Below are positions 40,522-48,632 of a stretch of DNA of 64,000 nucleotides, piece by piece. The DNA is from Bradyrhizobium yuanmingense. Lineage in GTDB: Bacteria; Pseudomonadota; Alphaproteobacteria; Rhizobiales; Xanthobacteraceae. The notes beneath the pieces were generated by a model that did not search any database, was not told the origin of the DNA, and saw nothing but the letters and a program-made list of their open reading frames with translations. The stretch is from assembly GCF_029167105.1 (NCBI RefSeq), contig NZ_JARFML010000037.1, positions 1 through 64,000 of the forward strand, in the 5' to 3' direction. Numbering within the stretch: position 1 is the first letter of the stretch; the number at the start of each line of letters is the position of its first letter. Position numbers and translations under genes: made by a program.

Positions 40522-41790
40522 TTATCTTCCCCGCAACTTCTCAATCAGAGGTGAAAGCAGGGACGACTTTTGCTTCTTGGTCTCGCTGCGGCCGGTCAGG
40601 CGCTGGGCGATCTGCAGGAACATCTCGATCGACCTGTGGTTGGCGGAGATCTCCGCAATCATCTGGCCGTTGTTGGCCGCCGAGCCGAAGATCTGCGGCT
40701 CGAACGGGATCGAGACGACGGGTTGGCTCTCGATCGCCTTGGCGAACTCCGCGGCGGCGATTTCGGGCCGTTTCGGCACGCCGACCTGGTTCAGGCAGTA
40801 GAGCGGCGGCCGGTCATTGGGGCGGGCGGCCTTCAATAGATCGAACAGGTTCTTGGTATTGCGCAGATTGGCGAGGTCCGGGGCGGCCACGATCAGGATG
40901 TCGTCCGCCCCGATCAAGGCGCGCTTGGTCCAGCCCGACCATTGATGCGGAACGTCGAGCACGATGCAGGGCATCGTGGAGCGCAGCGTGTCGAATACGG
41001 CATCGAAAGCGTCAGTGCCGAAATCATAGACCCGGTCGAGCGTCGCAGGCGCCGCCAGCAGGCTGAGATGGTCGGTGCACTTCGACAGCAGGCGGTCGAT
41101 GAAGGCGGTGTCGACGCGGTCGGGCGAGAATACCGCGTCGGCGATACCCTGCGGCGGATCCTGGTTGTAGTCGAGGCCGGCGGTGCCGAAGGCAAGGTCG
41201 AGATCGGCGACGACAGCATCCATCGCGAGGTCGCGCGCGATCGCCCAGGCGACGTTGTGCGCGATGGTCGAAGCCCCGACGCCACCCTTGGCGCCGACCA
41301 CGGCGATGATGCGGCCGACTGCCTTGGCTTCGGGGGCCGAGAACAGGTTACAGATCGAGCGTACGACGTCGATCGCGCCGACCGGCGCGAGCACGTAATC
41401 GCTGACGCCGCGGCGCACCAGCTCGCGATAGAGCGTGACGTCGTTGATGCGGCCGATCACCACCACGCGGGTGCCGGCATCGCAGACGGTGGCGAGCTGG
41501 TCGAGTCCGCCCAGCAGGTCGTTGCGACCGTCGCTCTCGAGCACGATCACGTTCGGCGTGGGAGCCGAGCGGTAGGCTTCGATCGCGGCCGCCATGCCGC
41601 CCATCTGGATCTTCAGGTGAGCCTTGCCGAGACGGCGATCCTCGCCGGCCGACTGCACCGCGGCGGCCGTCTCCACGGTTTCGCAGAAGGCCTGGACGGA
41701 GACGCGCGGCGCGGGCGCAATATGCTCCTCGACCGGCGGAGGAGCTGCTGCCGGCTGCTCTTCGTGTGTCTGGCGCGCGTAACTGATCAT
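40522..41790 (-). CDS. cpaE: Tad pilus localization protein CpaE/TadZ
   Basis: The 422-residue protein joins a receiver-like N-terminal domain (NVIVLESDGRNDLLGGLDQL, TRVVVIGRINDVTLYRELVR) to a ParA/MinD-type ATPase (IIAVVGAKGGVGASTIAHNV, MDAVVADLDLAFGTAGLDYN, CIVLDVPHQWSGWTKRALIG). The deviant Walker A KGGVGAST is present. TadZ/CpaE proteins place the pilus apparatus at the pole. Its start overlaps the cpaD stop by four bases. The first 40 residues are proline- and alanine-rich. Confidence 0.92.
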   Translation of the reverse strand: MISYARQTHEEQPAAAPPPVEEHIAPAPRVSVQAFCETVETAAAVQSAGEDRRLGKAHLKIQMGGMAAAIEAYRSAPTPNVIVLESDGRNDLLGGLDQLATVCDAGTRVVVIGRINDVTLYRELVRRGVSDYVLAPVGAIDVVRSICNLFSAPEAKAVGRIIAVVGAKGGVGASTIAHNVAWAIARDLAMDAVVADLDLAFGTAGLDYNQDPPQGIADAVFSPDRVDTAFIDRLLSKCTDHLSLLAAPATLDRVYDFGTDAFDAVFDTLRSTMPCIVLDVPHQWSGWTKRALIGADDILIVAAPDLANLRNTKNLFDLLKAARPNDRPPLYCLNQVGVPKRPEIAAAEFAKAIESQPVVSIPFEPQIFGSAANNGQMIAEISANHRSIEMFLQIAQRLTGRSETKKQKSSLLSPLIEKLRGR

Positions 41791-42521
41791 TTGCCGGTGT
41801 CGCTGAGTTTGGCCCTGTCGGCCTCGGGATAGGTGGTCGCCGTCGTCGTTCCCTTGCGATACTTCTCGAAGCCGGTGATGCGCCGCGGCGTGTATGACGG
41901 AGTTTCGGGCCGCGGCTGCTCAAGATCCGACGGATTGTCGACCATGGCCGCGAGGTTGCGCTGATAAGCGCAGCCATAATTGTAATAGTCCTTGTTCTCG
42001 AACCAGCGCTTGTTCTTCATCGAGGGCCCGATGTCTTCCGGCCACAGGCCGCAGGGACCGGCGACTGCGGCAATCCTGGAATAGGTGAGCCGGATCGGCG
42101 GGAGGAAGCGCTTGTCTTGCGGCTGGTAGGGGTGAACGCTGACGCCGCGCGGCGGAACGCCTGCCGCCGCCAGCATCGCCTGGATCTCACGCATCGTATC
42201 GGCGACCGGGCGAGCATTGGACGTATTGGAAGGCACGTCGATGCGGATGGCGCCGGTGCCTTCTTGCAACCACGCCGATGCCACGCCCATCACGTCGGCG
42301 CGCTGGGCAGCGGTCAATCCGCCGCGGGCATGACCCACGAAGACGACGATCGAGCGATTCTGCTCCTCGACCGCGATCGGATGGCGCTGCTTGTAGTCGT
42401 CGGGAATGGACGCCGTGAGGACTTCGTCGTGCTGGCAGCCGCCGACCGCGAGCGCGATGCCGACGAGCGCGCCACCGACGCGGATGGCCCGCTTGCGAAG
42501 CTGGGGTGGTCTCGTGATCAT
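41787..42521 (-). CDS. cpaD: Tad pilus biogenesis lipoprotein CpaD
   Basis: The 244-residue product carries a lipobox (GIALAVGGCQHDEVLTASIP, cysteine near residue 29) and the CpaD domain with DYKQRHPIAVEEQNRSIVVF, GGLTAAQRADVMGVASAWLQ, SNTSNARPVADTMREIQAML and PCGLWPEDIGPSMKNKRWFE. YYNYGCAYQRNLAAMVDNPS and DLEQPRPETPSYTPRR are the typical end of this family. CpaD helps place the secretin in the outer membrane. It overlaps cpaE by four bases and follows cpaC by 20. Confidence 0.92.
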   Translation of the reverse strand: MITRPPQLRKRAIRVGGALVGIALAVGGCQHDEVLTASIPDDYKQRHPIAVEEQNRSIVVFVGHARGGLTAAQRADVMGVASAWLQEGTGAIRIDVPSNTSNARPVADTMREIQAMLAAAGVPPRGVSVHPYQPQDKRFLPPIRLTYSRIAAVAGPCGLWPEDIGPSMKNKRWFENKDYYNYGCAYQRNLAAMVDNPSDLEQPRPETPSYTPRRITGFEKYRKGTTTATTYPEADRAKLSDTGK

Positions 42522-42541
42522 CGTGAAATCCCCGTTCCGCC

Positions 42542-44032
42542 TCAGTCGGTAATGAAGCCGTAGGTGCCGCGGTAGTTCTTGGCCGGTTCGGTCCGGCCCG
42601 GCACGCCGTAGATCCGGTTAATATTGCCGATCAGCTGCGCCTGCGGATCCGCAGGCGGGGCGAAGCCGTCATCCGGCCGCGACAGGTCCTTCGGCGCCAC
42701 CGCGCGGACCACATAGGGCGTCACGATCACGACCAACTCGGTTGCGTTGTTGACGAAGTCGCGGCTGCGGAACAGCGTGCCGAGGATCGGCAGCTGCATC
42801 AGCCCCGGCATTCCGTTGACAGCTTGCTTGGTCTGCTGCTGGATCAGGCCGGCCATCGCCATCGCGCCGCCGGACGGAATTTCCAGCGAAGTCTCTGCGC
42901 GGCGTGTCTTGATTGACGGTACCGTCAGCGAGTTGACCGTGTTCGAGGTCACCGCTTGCGATAGCGTGATCGCATTCTCATTGGACAGTTCGGAGACCTC
43001 GGTCATCACCCGCAAGCTGATCTTGCCTTCGCTCAGGACCACGGGCGTGAAGTTGAGTGAGATGCCGAACTTCTTGAAGCTGATCTGGGTGGTACAGACG
43101 CGCGTAACGGGATCGCACGAATAACCTGCGGGCACCGGAAATTCGCCGCCGGCGAGGAAGGTGGCGGACTCTCCGGAGATCGCGGTCAGGTTCGGCTCGG
43201 CCAGCGTCCTGATCACGCCCGCGCTCTCCATCGCACGCAGGGTCGCCTGCACCGAAGGCGTCGCGCCGAAACTCGCAGTGAGATTGTTGCCATCCACCAG
43301 ATTACGGCCGAGGGCCGTGAACGGGTTGGAGTTGGTGAAGCTCACCACCGATGTGCCGTAGTTGAGGTTGGCGGTGAGGTCGATACCGAGCTGCTTGACG
43401 ATCGTGCGCGCGACTTCGGCAACGGTCACCTTGAGCATGACTTGGTCGCGGCCGCGGACCACGATCGAGTTCACCACCTTGTCGACGCCGCCGGCCAGGC
43501 GCGCAGCGAGCTCGTTGGCCTGCTGCGCCTCCATAGGGTTGGCGGCCGTGCCGGACAGGACGATACCGTCGCCGAGGCCGTCGATCTGGATGTCTGAGTT
43601 GGGCAGAACCTGCTTCAGTGCGGCCCGCACGCCGTTGAGGTCGCGCTTCACCGCGATGTCGTAGGCCGCGATCTGCTGCCCGGCGGAATCGAAGAACACG
43701 ATATTGGTCTGGCCGACCGCGGCGCCGATGATATAGGCGCGCTGTGCGGAGCGGACCACCGCATTGGCGATCTTGGGATCGGCGACCAGCACGTCCTTGA
43801 TGTCGCGCGGCAGGTCGATCACGACGGACTTGCCGATGCCGAGCGAGAGGAAACGCGCGTTGATCTGGCCGTCCGCCGCGGCCTGCGGCACGGGGCGGTA
43901 ATCGGCGGCGACCGCCGGGGCGATCGCCGGGTTGAGCGCCAGCGCGAGGGCGGCCGAAAACGACAGGGCGCGGACCAGTGAGGTCCGCATCGTCGCCGAA
44001 TCTGCCCTGTATTTGATGTCGACTGTCTTCAT
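42542..44032 (-). CDS. cpaC: Tad pilus secretin CpaC/RcpA
   Basis: The 496-residue protein forms the outer-membrane channel. A signal peptide (LVRALSFSAALALALNPAIA) is followed by the pilus N-domain (SLGIGKSVVIDLPRDIKDVL, VAVGQTNIVFFD-like AAVGQTNIVFFDSAGQQIAA). A BON domain with LSGTAANPMEAQQANELAAR comes next. The secretin domain contains GVIRTLAEPNLTAISGESAT, FLAGGEFPVPAG and AMAGLIQQQTKQAVNGMPGL. The start overlaps the cpaB stop (ATGA). The plus-strand gene at 47334 encodes only the N-domain of such a protein. Confidence 0.94.
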   Translation of the reverse strand: MKTVDIKYRADSATMRTSLVRALSFSAALALALNPAIAPAVAADYRPVPQAAADGQINARFLSLGIGKSVVIDLPRDIKDVLVADPKIANAVVRSAQRAYIIGAAVGQTNIVFFDSAGQQIAAYDIAVKRDLNGVRAALKQVLPNSDIQIDGLGDGIVLSGTAANPMEAQQANELAARLAGGVDKVVNSIVVRGRDQVMLKVTVAEVARTIVKQLGIDLTANLNYGTSVVSFTNSNPFTALGRNLVDGNNLTASFGATPSVQATLRAMESAGVIRTLAEPNLTAISGESATFLAGGEFPVPAGYSCDPVTRVCTTQISFKKFGISLNFTPVVLSEGKISLRVMTEVSELSNENAITLSQAVTSNTVNSLTVPSIKTRRAETSLEIPSGGAMAMAGLIQQQTKQAVNGMPGLMQLPILGTLFRSRDFVNNATELVVIVTPYVVRAVAPKDLSRPDDGFAPPADPQAQLIGNINRIYGVPGRTEPAKNYRGTYGFITD

Positions 44033-44826
44033 CGTGCCTTAGCCGTCTGACTTGGAATGCCGTAGCGAATGATCGAGACACCCTCGCGCTTCTGCGCGGA
44101 GTCATCGAGCGTGATCTCGCTCATCTTGACGTCGACGATGCTGCGCAGCGCCAGCGACAGCGTGCCGCTCTGACGCGCCGCGGAGAGCGTTGCGGTCTGC
44201 GCGGGATTGAGCTCGAGGGTGACGGTCTTGCCGATCACCGCGTTCTGCCCGTCCTTCTCCTTGGGTGCCTGGTCGATGGCCAGGACCCGGATATTGGCCA
44301 GGATGATCTCGGAGGTGACGATGTCGGGAGCGCCGCTGCTCTGATCCGGGTTCTTGAGCCGGCGGGTGAGCAGGACGTCGACGCGGTCGTTGGGCAGGAT
44401 GAAGCCGCCCGCGCCGGTCTCCGGCGAGATCTCGGTCGAGATCGCCCGCATGCCGGTGGGCAGGATTGCCGCCATGAAGCCGGAACCTTCGGCCTTGACC
44501 AGCTTCTGGTCGCGGATCGGCTCACCCTGGATGAAGGGGGCGCGCGCGATCGAGCCGGTCACCTGGGTCGCACCGTCGGGGCGCTCGTTGCGTCGGATGA
44601 AGGTGGCGCTGGCGGTCGCGGTCGGCCAGGTCTGCCATTGCACGTCTTCGGGCTTCACGGTCTGGCCGAGGCCGATGTCGTTCTTGGCCACGAGGACGTC
44701 GACGGTCGGCAGCTGTGCGACCGGAACCGGAGGCGGCGCAGAATTGTCGGTGCCGCTCGCCAGGTACGCGGCGACGCCGCCGGCGCAGATGGCGACCGTC
44801 AGGACGACAATGCGTGCCCTATTCAT
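44029..44826 (-). CDS. cpaB: Tad pilus assembly protein CpaB/RcpC
   Basis: The 265-residue protein has a membrane anchor (RIVVLTVAICAGGVAAYLAS) and an SAF domain (VDVLVAKNDIGLGQTVKPED), then LPTGMRAISTEISPETGAGG, FILPNDRVDVLLTRRLKNPD and VTLELNPAQTATLSAARQSG. CpaB is thought to interact with the secretin in the periplasm. I chose the ATG at 44826 with GGAAAG upstream; the frame opens 24 codons earlier. It overlaps cpaC by four bases. The 128-base gap before it holds a small CCGGGT/ACCCGG hairpin and TTAA half-sites. Confidence 0.91.
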   Translation of the reverse strand: MNRARIVVLTVAICAGGVAAYLASGTDNSAPPPVPVAQLPTVDVLVAKNDIGLGQTVKPEDVQWQTWPTATASATFIRRNERPDGATQVTGSIARAPFIQGEPIRDQKLVKAEGSGFMAAILPTGMRAISTEISPETGAGGFILPNDRVDVLLTRRLKNPDQSSGAPDIVTSEIILANIRVLAIDQAPKEKDGQNAVIGKTVTLELNPAQTATLSAARQSGTLSLALRSIVDVKMSEITLDDSAQKREGVSIIRYGIPSQTAKAR

Positions 44827-44935
44827 ACGCTTCACTTTCCAACAATACGCCGCGACGCTGCCGCCGCCGTGATCGGCAGTTGACCAGCTATTCGTCAAAG
44901 CATGGTTAATGAGGCGTATCTAAATCGCCTTAACG

Positions 44936-44949
44936 CCGGGTTTACCCGG
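44936..44949. other. Small hairpin between cpaA and cpaB
   Basis: CCGGGT (44936-44941), TT, ACCCGG (44944-44949). No T-run follows on either strand, so full termination is unlikely; it may attenuate read-through after cpaA. Confidence 0.3.
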
Positions 44950-44954
44950 AGCGT

Positions 44955-45479
44955 TCAGCGCAGCGCGAGGCGAGCGAGGTCGATCGCCTTCACCCATTCG
45001 GTCTCCGGGTAGACCATCAGCGCGCTCAGCGCGAGCGCGATGCCGTAGGGAATGCCGCTCTCCTTGGCGTGCAGCCGTGCGAGCCAGGCCTGTCCTGCCA
45101 GCCCGTAAGGCAGCGGCCATTGCCGGAACTGCAGCAGGAGCAGCGTCAGCGCGCCGCCGAACAGCGAGGCGTAGAGCAGGAAGTTCATCAGATGTGGGAA
45201 GCCGAACCAGAGCGCGACGGAGGCCGCGACCTTGGCGTCGCCGCCGCCCACCCAGCCCATGGCGAAGCAGGTGAAGGCCACGACCAGAACGAGCGCACCG
45301 GCGCCGACATGACTCAGCATCTCGTAAGGTGCCATGCCCCCGGCGAGGGCGAGCACGAAGAAGCCCGCCACCAGCGCCAGCGATACGCGGTTCGAGATCG
45401 TCATCGTGAAGAGATCGCTCGCGGCGGCGAACGCCATCAGGGCCGGGAAGAGCAGAAGGCGCGCAAGGTCGAGAATCAT
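44955..45479 (-). CDS. cpaA: Type IV prepilin peptidase CpaA/TadV
   Basis: The 174-residue integral membrane protein cleaves the leader of Flp prepilin. The two aspartates of this protease family are visible: D22 in FAAASDLFTMTISNRVSLAL and D81 in the GGGDAK motif of MGWVGGGDAKVAASVALWFG. Several helices follow, including NFLLYASLFGGALTLLLLQF. No methylase domain is present, as is usual in the Tad type. It lies downstream of flp and the 48-residue ORF on the same strand. Confidence 0.93.
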   Translation of the reverse strand: MILDLARLLLFPALMAFAAASDLFTMTISNRVSLALVAGFFVLALAGGMAPYEMLSHVGAGALVLVVAFTCFAMGWVGGGDAKVAASVALWFGFPHLMNFLLYASLFGGALTLLLLQFRQWPLPYGLAGQAWLARLHAKESGIPYGIALALSALMVYPETEWVKAIDLARLALR

Positions 45480-45601
45480 GGGCTGCGTCTTGAGGCCTGG
45501 GTTTGTCGCGGGAGCTGCTTCGGGCGATGCTAGCGCGCGATGCTAAACAAACCGACAACGGCGGCACGGGCGCGCGGGGGCCTCGGCCGACGAACGCGCT
45601 T

Positions 45602-45748
45602 TCACCAGAAGCTGGCAATACGTGCGGCGAGCGCGACCGTCGCAACCAGCAGCGCAAGGCAGATCCAATAGACCGGCGAGCCGGCCTGCGCCGCTTCCGC
45701 CTCGCGGGCCGCGACCGCGGCATCGGATCTGAACTCGTGCAACGCCAC
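45602..45748 (-). CDS. Small one-helix membrane protein of unknown function in the Tad locus
   Basis: A 48-codon frame runs from a GTG at 45746-45748 to a TGA at 45602-45604. The product starts MALHEFRSDAAVAAREAEAA and ends with a hydrophobic segment YWICLALLVATVALAARIAS plus FW. So it has a charged, alanine-rich head and one membrane helix. The ribosome site (GGCGAG) is weak. It lies after flp and its hairpin terminator and before cpaA on the same strand, so it would be an accessory or regulatory peptide of the pilus system. I do not recognise a family. Being short, it could be fortuitous; the intact hydrophobic helix and its place in the operon argue for a gene. Confidence 0.5.
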   Translation of the reverse strand: MALHEFRSDAAVAAREAEAAQAGSPVYWICLALLVATVALAARIASFW

Positions 45749-45777
45749 TGGAACTCGCCGTCTTCAGAAAAACAAAC

Positions 45778-45800
45778 GCCCCGGAAGTCCGGGGCTTTTG
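45778..45800. terminator. Hairpin terminator after the flp pilin gene
   Basis: GCCCCGGA-AG-TCCGGGGC (45778-45795). On the minus strand it is followed by GTTTGTTTTTC, and on the plus strand by TTTTG. It likely limits read-through from abundant pilin mRNA into the downstream assembly genes. Confidence 0.75.
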
Positions 45801-45819
45801 CCGTCGTTCGTGGACCCGC

Positions 45820-45984
45820 TTACTTCAGCGAGGTGCTGATCGAGCTGAACTTGGCGTTCAGCGTGGTGCCGAGATTGTTGACGACCGTGATGATGGCCAG
45901 CGCGATGCCGGCGGCGATCAGGCCGTATTCGATGGCGGTGGCGCCGGATTCATCCTTCGCGAAACGCGCAATCAAGTTCTTCAT
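45820..45984 (-). CDS. Flp/Fap type IVb pilin
   Basis: The 54-residue prepilin is the structural subunit of the Tad pilus. The leader MKNLIARFAKDESG ends at glycine 14, followed by ATAIEYGLIAAGIALAIITV with the conserved E19-Y20 pair of Flp pilins. The short C-terminal tail is NNLGTTLNAKFSSISTSLK. I chose the ATG at 45982-45984, which has GGAG upstream; the open frame is longer but the extra part is not pilin-like. It heads the minus-strand Tad operon and would be processed by the CpaA peptidase. Confidence 0.94.
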   Translation of the reverse strand: MKNLIARFAKDESGATAIEYGLIAAGIALAIITVVNNLGTTLNAKFSSISTSLK

Positions 45985-46256
45985 GAACAAAACTCCGTCT
46001 GGGTGGGGACCGCCTCGTTCGGCGCTGTCGTTGACGCGACGACCATGAGAGCCGAGCTCTTTCGGGAGGGTTAATTCGATCGGGTAATCCCACGTCCGGC
46101 GCGATGCTTTTGCCCAGAGTGAATTTCGCCTTAAGACGGCATCTGCAAATTCGTTGCGGTTCCGGATGTGCCGCCAACGCGGCGCGTGCTTCACCCTCCC
46201 TTAAATTTCGCGGAGTAGGCCTTAAGCTACAGCGGAATTCGCGGAGAGAGACGACG

Positions 46257-47084
46257 ATGTCGAGCCTGCCCATGCAAGTCGCCTTGATGCTCGGCGAGAC
46301 CATCGTCAAGGTGATCCCGGTCACCATGGTGCTCGCGGCGGTCTTCACCGTGCTGGAGCATTTCTGGGCCTGCAATCCCGGCGCGCCGTGGTGGCGCAAG
46401 CGGGAGATCGTCACCGACATCTGCTACTGGTTCTTCGTTCCGGTGTTCGCCCGCACCATGCGGATCGGGCTGCTGGTCGTCGGCGCCAGCGTCGTCTTCA
46501 ACATCCACGACGCCGACGAGCTCATCGCCTTTTACGACAATGGCCACGGTCCGCTGGCGCAGCTGCCGCTGTGGCTGCAGGCCCTGCTGTTCCTGGTGCT
46601 GTCCGATTTCATGCTGTACTGGCTGCATCGGCTTTTCCACGACGGCGGCTTCTGGAAATATCACGCCATCCATCATTCGTCGGAGGAGATCGGCTGGATC
46701 TCCGCGGCGCGCTTCCATCCGGTCAATCTCTTGCTCGGGACGATCAGCGTCGACGTCGTGCTGCTGATGGCAGGCATCTCCCCGAACGTCATGGTCTGGG
46801 TCGGCCCGTTCACCACCTTCCACTCCGCCTTCGTGCACGCCAACCTGAACTGGACGTTCGGACCGTTCAAATACGTCCTGGCGACGCCGGTCTTCCATCG
46901 CTGGCACCACACCTCGCTCGAAGAGGGCGGCGACACCAATTTCGCCGGAACGTTCCCGATCTGGGACGTGCTGTTCGGCACCTTCCGCATGCCAGAGGGC
47001 AGGCTGCCGCAGGATTACGGCAAGGACGAAGCGACCATGCCCAAGGAGATCGGGGGCCAACTCGCCTATCCGTTCCGGCACTAA
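46257..47084 (+). CDS. Sterol desaturase / fatty acid hydroxylase family protein
   Basis: The 275-residue membrane protein has the histidine clusters that bind a di-iron centre: YWLHRLFHDGGFWKYHAIHH, then SSEEIGWISAARFHPVNLLL and FHRWHHTSLEEGGDTNFAGT. Helices such as LFLVLSDFMLYW and VDVVLLMAGISPNVMVWVGP flank them. Relatives hydroxylate or desaturate lipids, in bacteria including ornithine lipid and hopanoid-related substrates. The substrate here is unknown. The ATG at 46257 follows GGAGAG. It lies between the pilin gene and the plus-strand Tad genes without an obvious link to pili. Confidence 0.87.
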   Translation: MSSLPMQVALMLGETIVKVIPVTMVLAAVFTVLEHFWACNPGAPWWRKREIVTDICYWFFVPVFARTMRIGLLVVGASVVFNIHDADELIAFYDNGHGPLAQLPLWLQALLFLVLSDFMLYWLHRLFHDGGFWKYHAIHHSSEEIGWISAARFHPVNLLLGTISVDVVLLMAGISPNVMVWVGPFTTFHSAFVHANLNWTFGPFKYVLATPVFHRWHHTSLEEGGDTNFAGTFPIWDVLFGTFRMPEGRLPQDYGKDEATMPKEIGGQLAYPFRH

Positions 47085-47185
47085 AGCATAATCCGGAAAA
47101 GTGCGAAGCGGTTTTCCGGAAAGATCATGCGTAAACAACAACCTAAAGCGCGATGACGATTCATCCAAAACTCATCGCGCTTTAG
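47083..47185. repeat. RIME-like rhizobial intergenic mosaic element
   Basis: Two hairpins in series: AATCCGGAAAAGTGCGAAGC with GGTTTTCCGGA, and CTAAAGCGCGATGA (47143-47156) with TCATCGCGCTTTAG (47172-47185). The wording is like the intergenic mosaic elements common in rhizobia. It begins on the stop codon of the hydroxylase gene. Confidence 0.7.
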
Positions 47186-47249
47186 GGGCGAGCCCGCAAA
47201 TGTCCGTCCGTTCAAACAATACGCGACGAGTTTGCGGAACGTTCACGAA

Positions 47250-47264
47250 TTAAAGGCAGGTTAG
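47250..47264 (+). promoter_or_regulatory. CtrA-like box TTAA-N7-TTAG
   Basis: TTAA (47250-47253), AGGCAGG, TTAG (47261-47264): the CtrA spacing with one mismatch, 70 bases before the gene at 47334. Confidence 0.45.
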
Positions 47265-47333
47265 CCGGGTCGGGCACCGGCTCCGCTGTATTCGGTCGCT
47301 TCTGCCGGTTTGTGACGTCCCGGGGGTAAGAGT

Positions 47334-47837
47334 ATGCGTAAAGAAATGCTGCGCCGTCATGTGCGCGTCTGTGTTCTGGTTGTCGCTGCGGTGCTGGCAT
47401 CGCCGGCCGCCGGCCTCGCCGAGCCTGCCGCCGATACCATCGCCGTCAATGTCGACCAGGCCAAGCTGGTGCGGCTGCCCGGCAAGGTGGCGACCATCGT
47501 GGTCGGCAATCCCCTGATCGCCGACGTCACGCTCCAGCCCGGCGGCATGATCGTCGTGACCGGAAAGGGCTACGGGGCCACCAACTTCATCGCGCTCGAC
47601 CGCGGCGGCGAGATTCTGGTGGACCGCCAGATCCAGGTCGAAGGTCCGAGCGACCGGCTCGTCACCGTCTATCGCGGGGTCGAGCGGGAGTCCTACAGCT
47701 GCGTGCCGCTTTGCCAGCGTCGCGTGACGCTCGGCGACAGCGACACCTATTTCAACAACGCCATGAGCCAGGCCGGTACGCTGAGCAGCAGCGCCAGCGG
47801 AGGTGCGGGTGCCGGCGCGGCTGCCAAGCCAAACTAG
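47334..47837 (+). CDS. Orphan pilus assembly N-domain protein
   Basis: The 167-residue exported protein has a signal peptide (VRVCVLVVAAVLASPAAGLA) and then a single pilus/secretin N-domain: DTIAVNVDQAKLVRLPGKVA, TIVVGNPLIADVTLQPGGMI and VTGKGYGATNFIALDRGGEI. It is the same domain as in the N-terminal part of cpaC, but without BON and secretin parts. A CVPLC motif and a glycine/alanine/serine tail end the protein. It could be a periplasmic modulator of the secretin. A CtrA-like box lies upstream. Confidence 0.82.
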   Translation: MRKEMLRRHVRVCVLVVAAVLASPAAGLAEPAADTIAVNVDQAKLVRLPGKVATIVVGNPLIADVTLQPGGMIVVTGKGYGATNFIALDRGGEILVDRQIQVEGPSDRLVTVYRGVERESYSCVPLCQRRVTLGDSDTYFNNAMSQAGTLSSSASGGAGAGAAAKPN

Positions 47838-47930
47838 CCGACCGGCGGGCCTCGATCCCGCCAAGCCGCTCGATTCGAGGGCGGCACCTCGTTGCATGCC
47901 GTGCTTCCTCCCGCTTGCGGGCGCGCCTGG

Positions 47931-47946
47931 TTAACACGGTGTTAAC
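47931..47946 (+). promoter_or_regulatory. Perfect CtrA-type box TTAA-N7-TTAAC
   Basis: TTAA (47931-47934), CACGGTG, TTAAC (47942-47946). It matches the alphaproteobacterial CtrA consensus exactly and is also a palindrome. The TadE-like start lies 99 bases downstream. Confidence 0.6.
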
Positions 47947-48045
47947 GGCGCGGTCCGCCGGAAGCGGATCGTCTGAAACACTTAGACAATCAGTTTCCGC
48001 TATTGAACGGGCAGATGATCGCCGGTCGCTGGGGAATTTGACGAG

Positions 48046-48627
48046 ATGCCATCGCCTGCACCTACGAGGTTCACGCTCCGGAAAGCGCTGCTCCGGTTTC
48101 GCGGCAACCGCCGCGGCTCCGCAGCCGTCGAGTTTGCCCTGGTCGCGCCGATGTTCTTCGCGCTGCTGTTCGCGATCATCGAGACAGCGCTCATGTTCTT
48201 CTCGAGCCAGGTGCTCGAGACCATCGCGCAGGACTCCGCGCGCGCAATTCTAACCGGCCAGGCTCAGGCACAGGGCGGCTCGGTGGCAGCCTGCCAGACC
48301 GCGCCCAACACCGTCGCTGCCTGCGATCAGACAACGTTCAAGACCTTTGTCTGCAGCAAGATTCCGGCGTTGTTCGATTGCAGCAAGCTGTACGTCGACG
48401 TCGTCAGCACCAGCTCATTCGGGACGCTCAGCCTCACCAACTTCGGCAATTCCTGCACCTTCAACCCCTCGGGCATGCAGTACAGTGCCGGAACCTCCGG
48501 TCAGGTCGTCGTGGTGCGCCTGTTTTATCAGTGGCCGCTCATCGTCACCGGCCTCGCCTACAACATGGGATGCAACAACAAGCGGCTGATGGTGGCGACG
48601 GCGGCGTTCAAGAACGAACCCTTCTGA
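48046..48627 (+). CDS. TadE/TadG-like pseudopilin
   Basis: The 193-residue protein has a basic head and then the TadE signature GSAAVEFALVAPMFFALLFA plus IIETALMFFSSQVLETIAQD; E29 corresponds to the invariant glutamate near the prepilin cleavage site. The external part has several cysteines (SVAACQTAPNTVAACDQ, FVCSKIPALFDCSK) that may form disulphides. Such minor pseudopilins are processed by CpaA and help start or stabilise pili. It is followed five bases later by a second TadE/G-like gene. Confidence 0.88.
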   Translation: MPSPAPTRFTLRKALLRFRGNRRGSAAVEFALVAPMFFALLFAIIETALMFFSSQVLETIAQDSARAILTGQAQAQGGSVAACQTAPNTVAACDQTTFKTFVCSKIPALFDCSKLYVDVVSTSSFGTLSLTNFGNSCTFNPSGMQYSAGTSGQVVVVRLFYQWPLIVTGLAYNMGCNNKRLMVATAAFKNEPF

Positions 48628-48632
48628 GGCAG

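Noticed and set aside
44890..44935. CtrA box before cpaB
   Set aside because: TTAA half-sites are present but none has the seven-base spacing needed for a full box.
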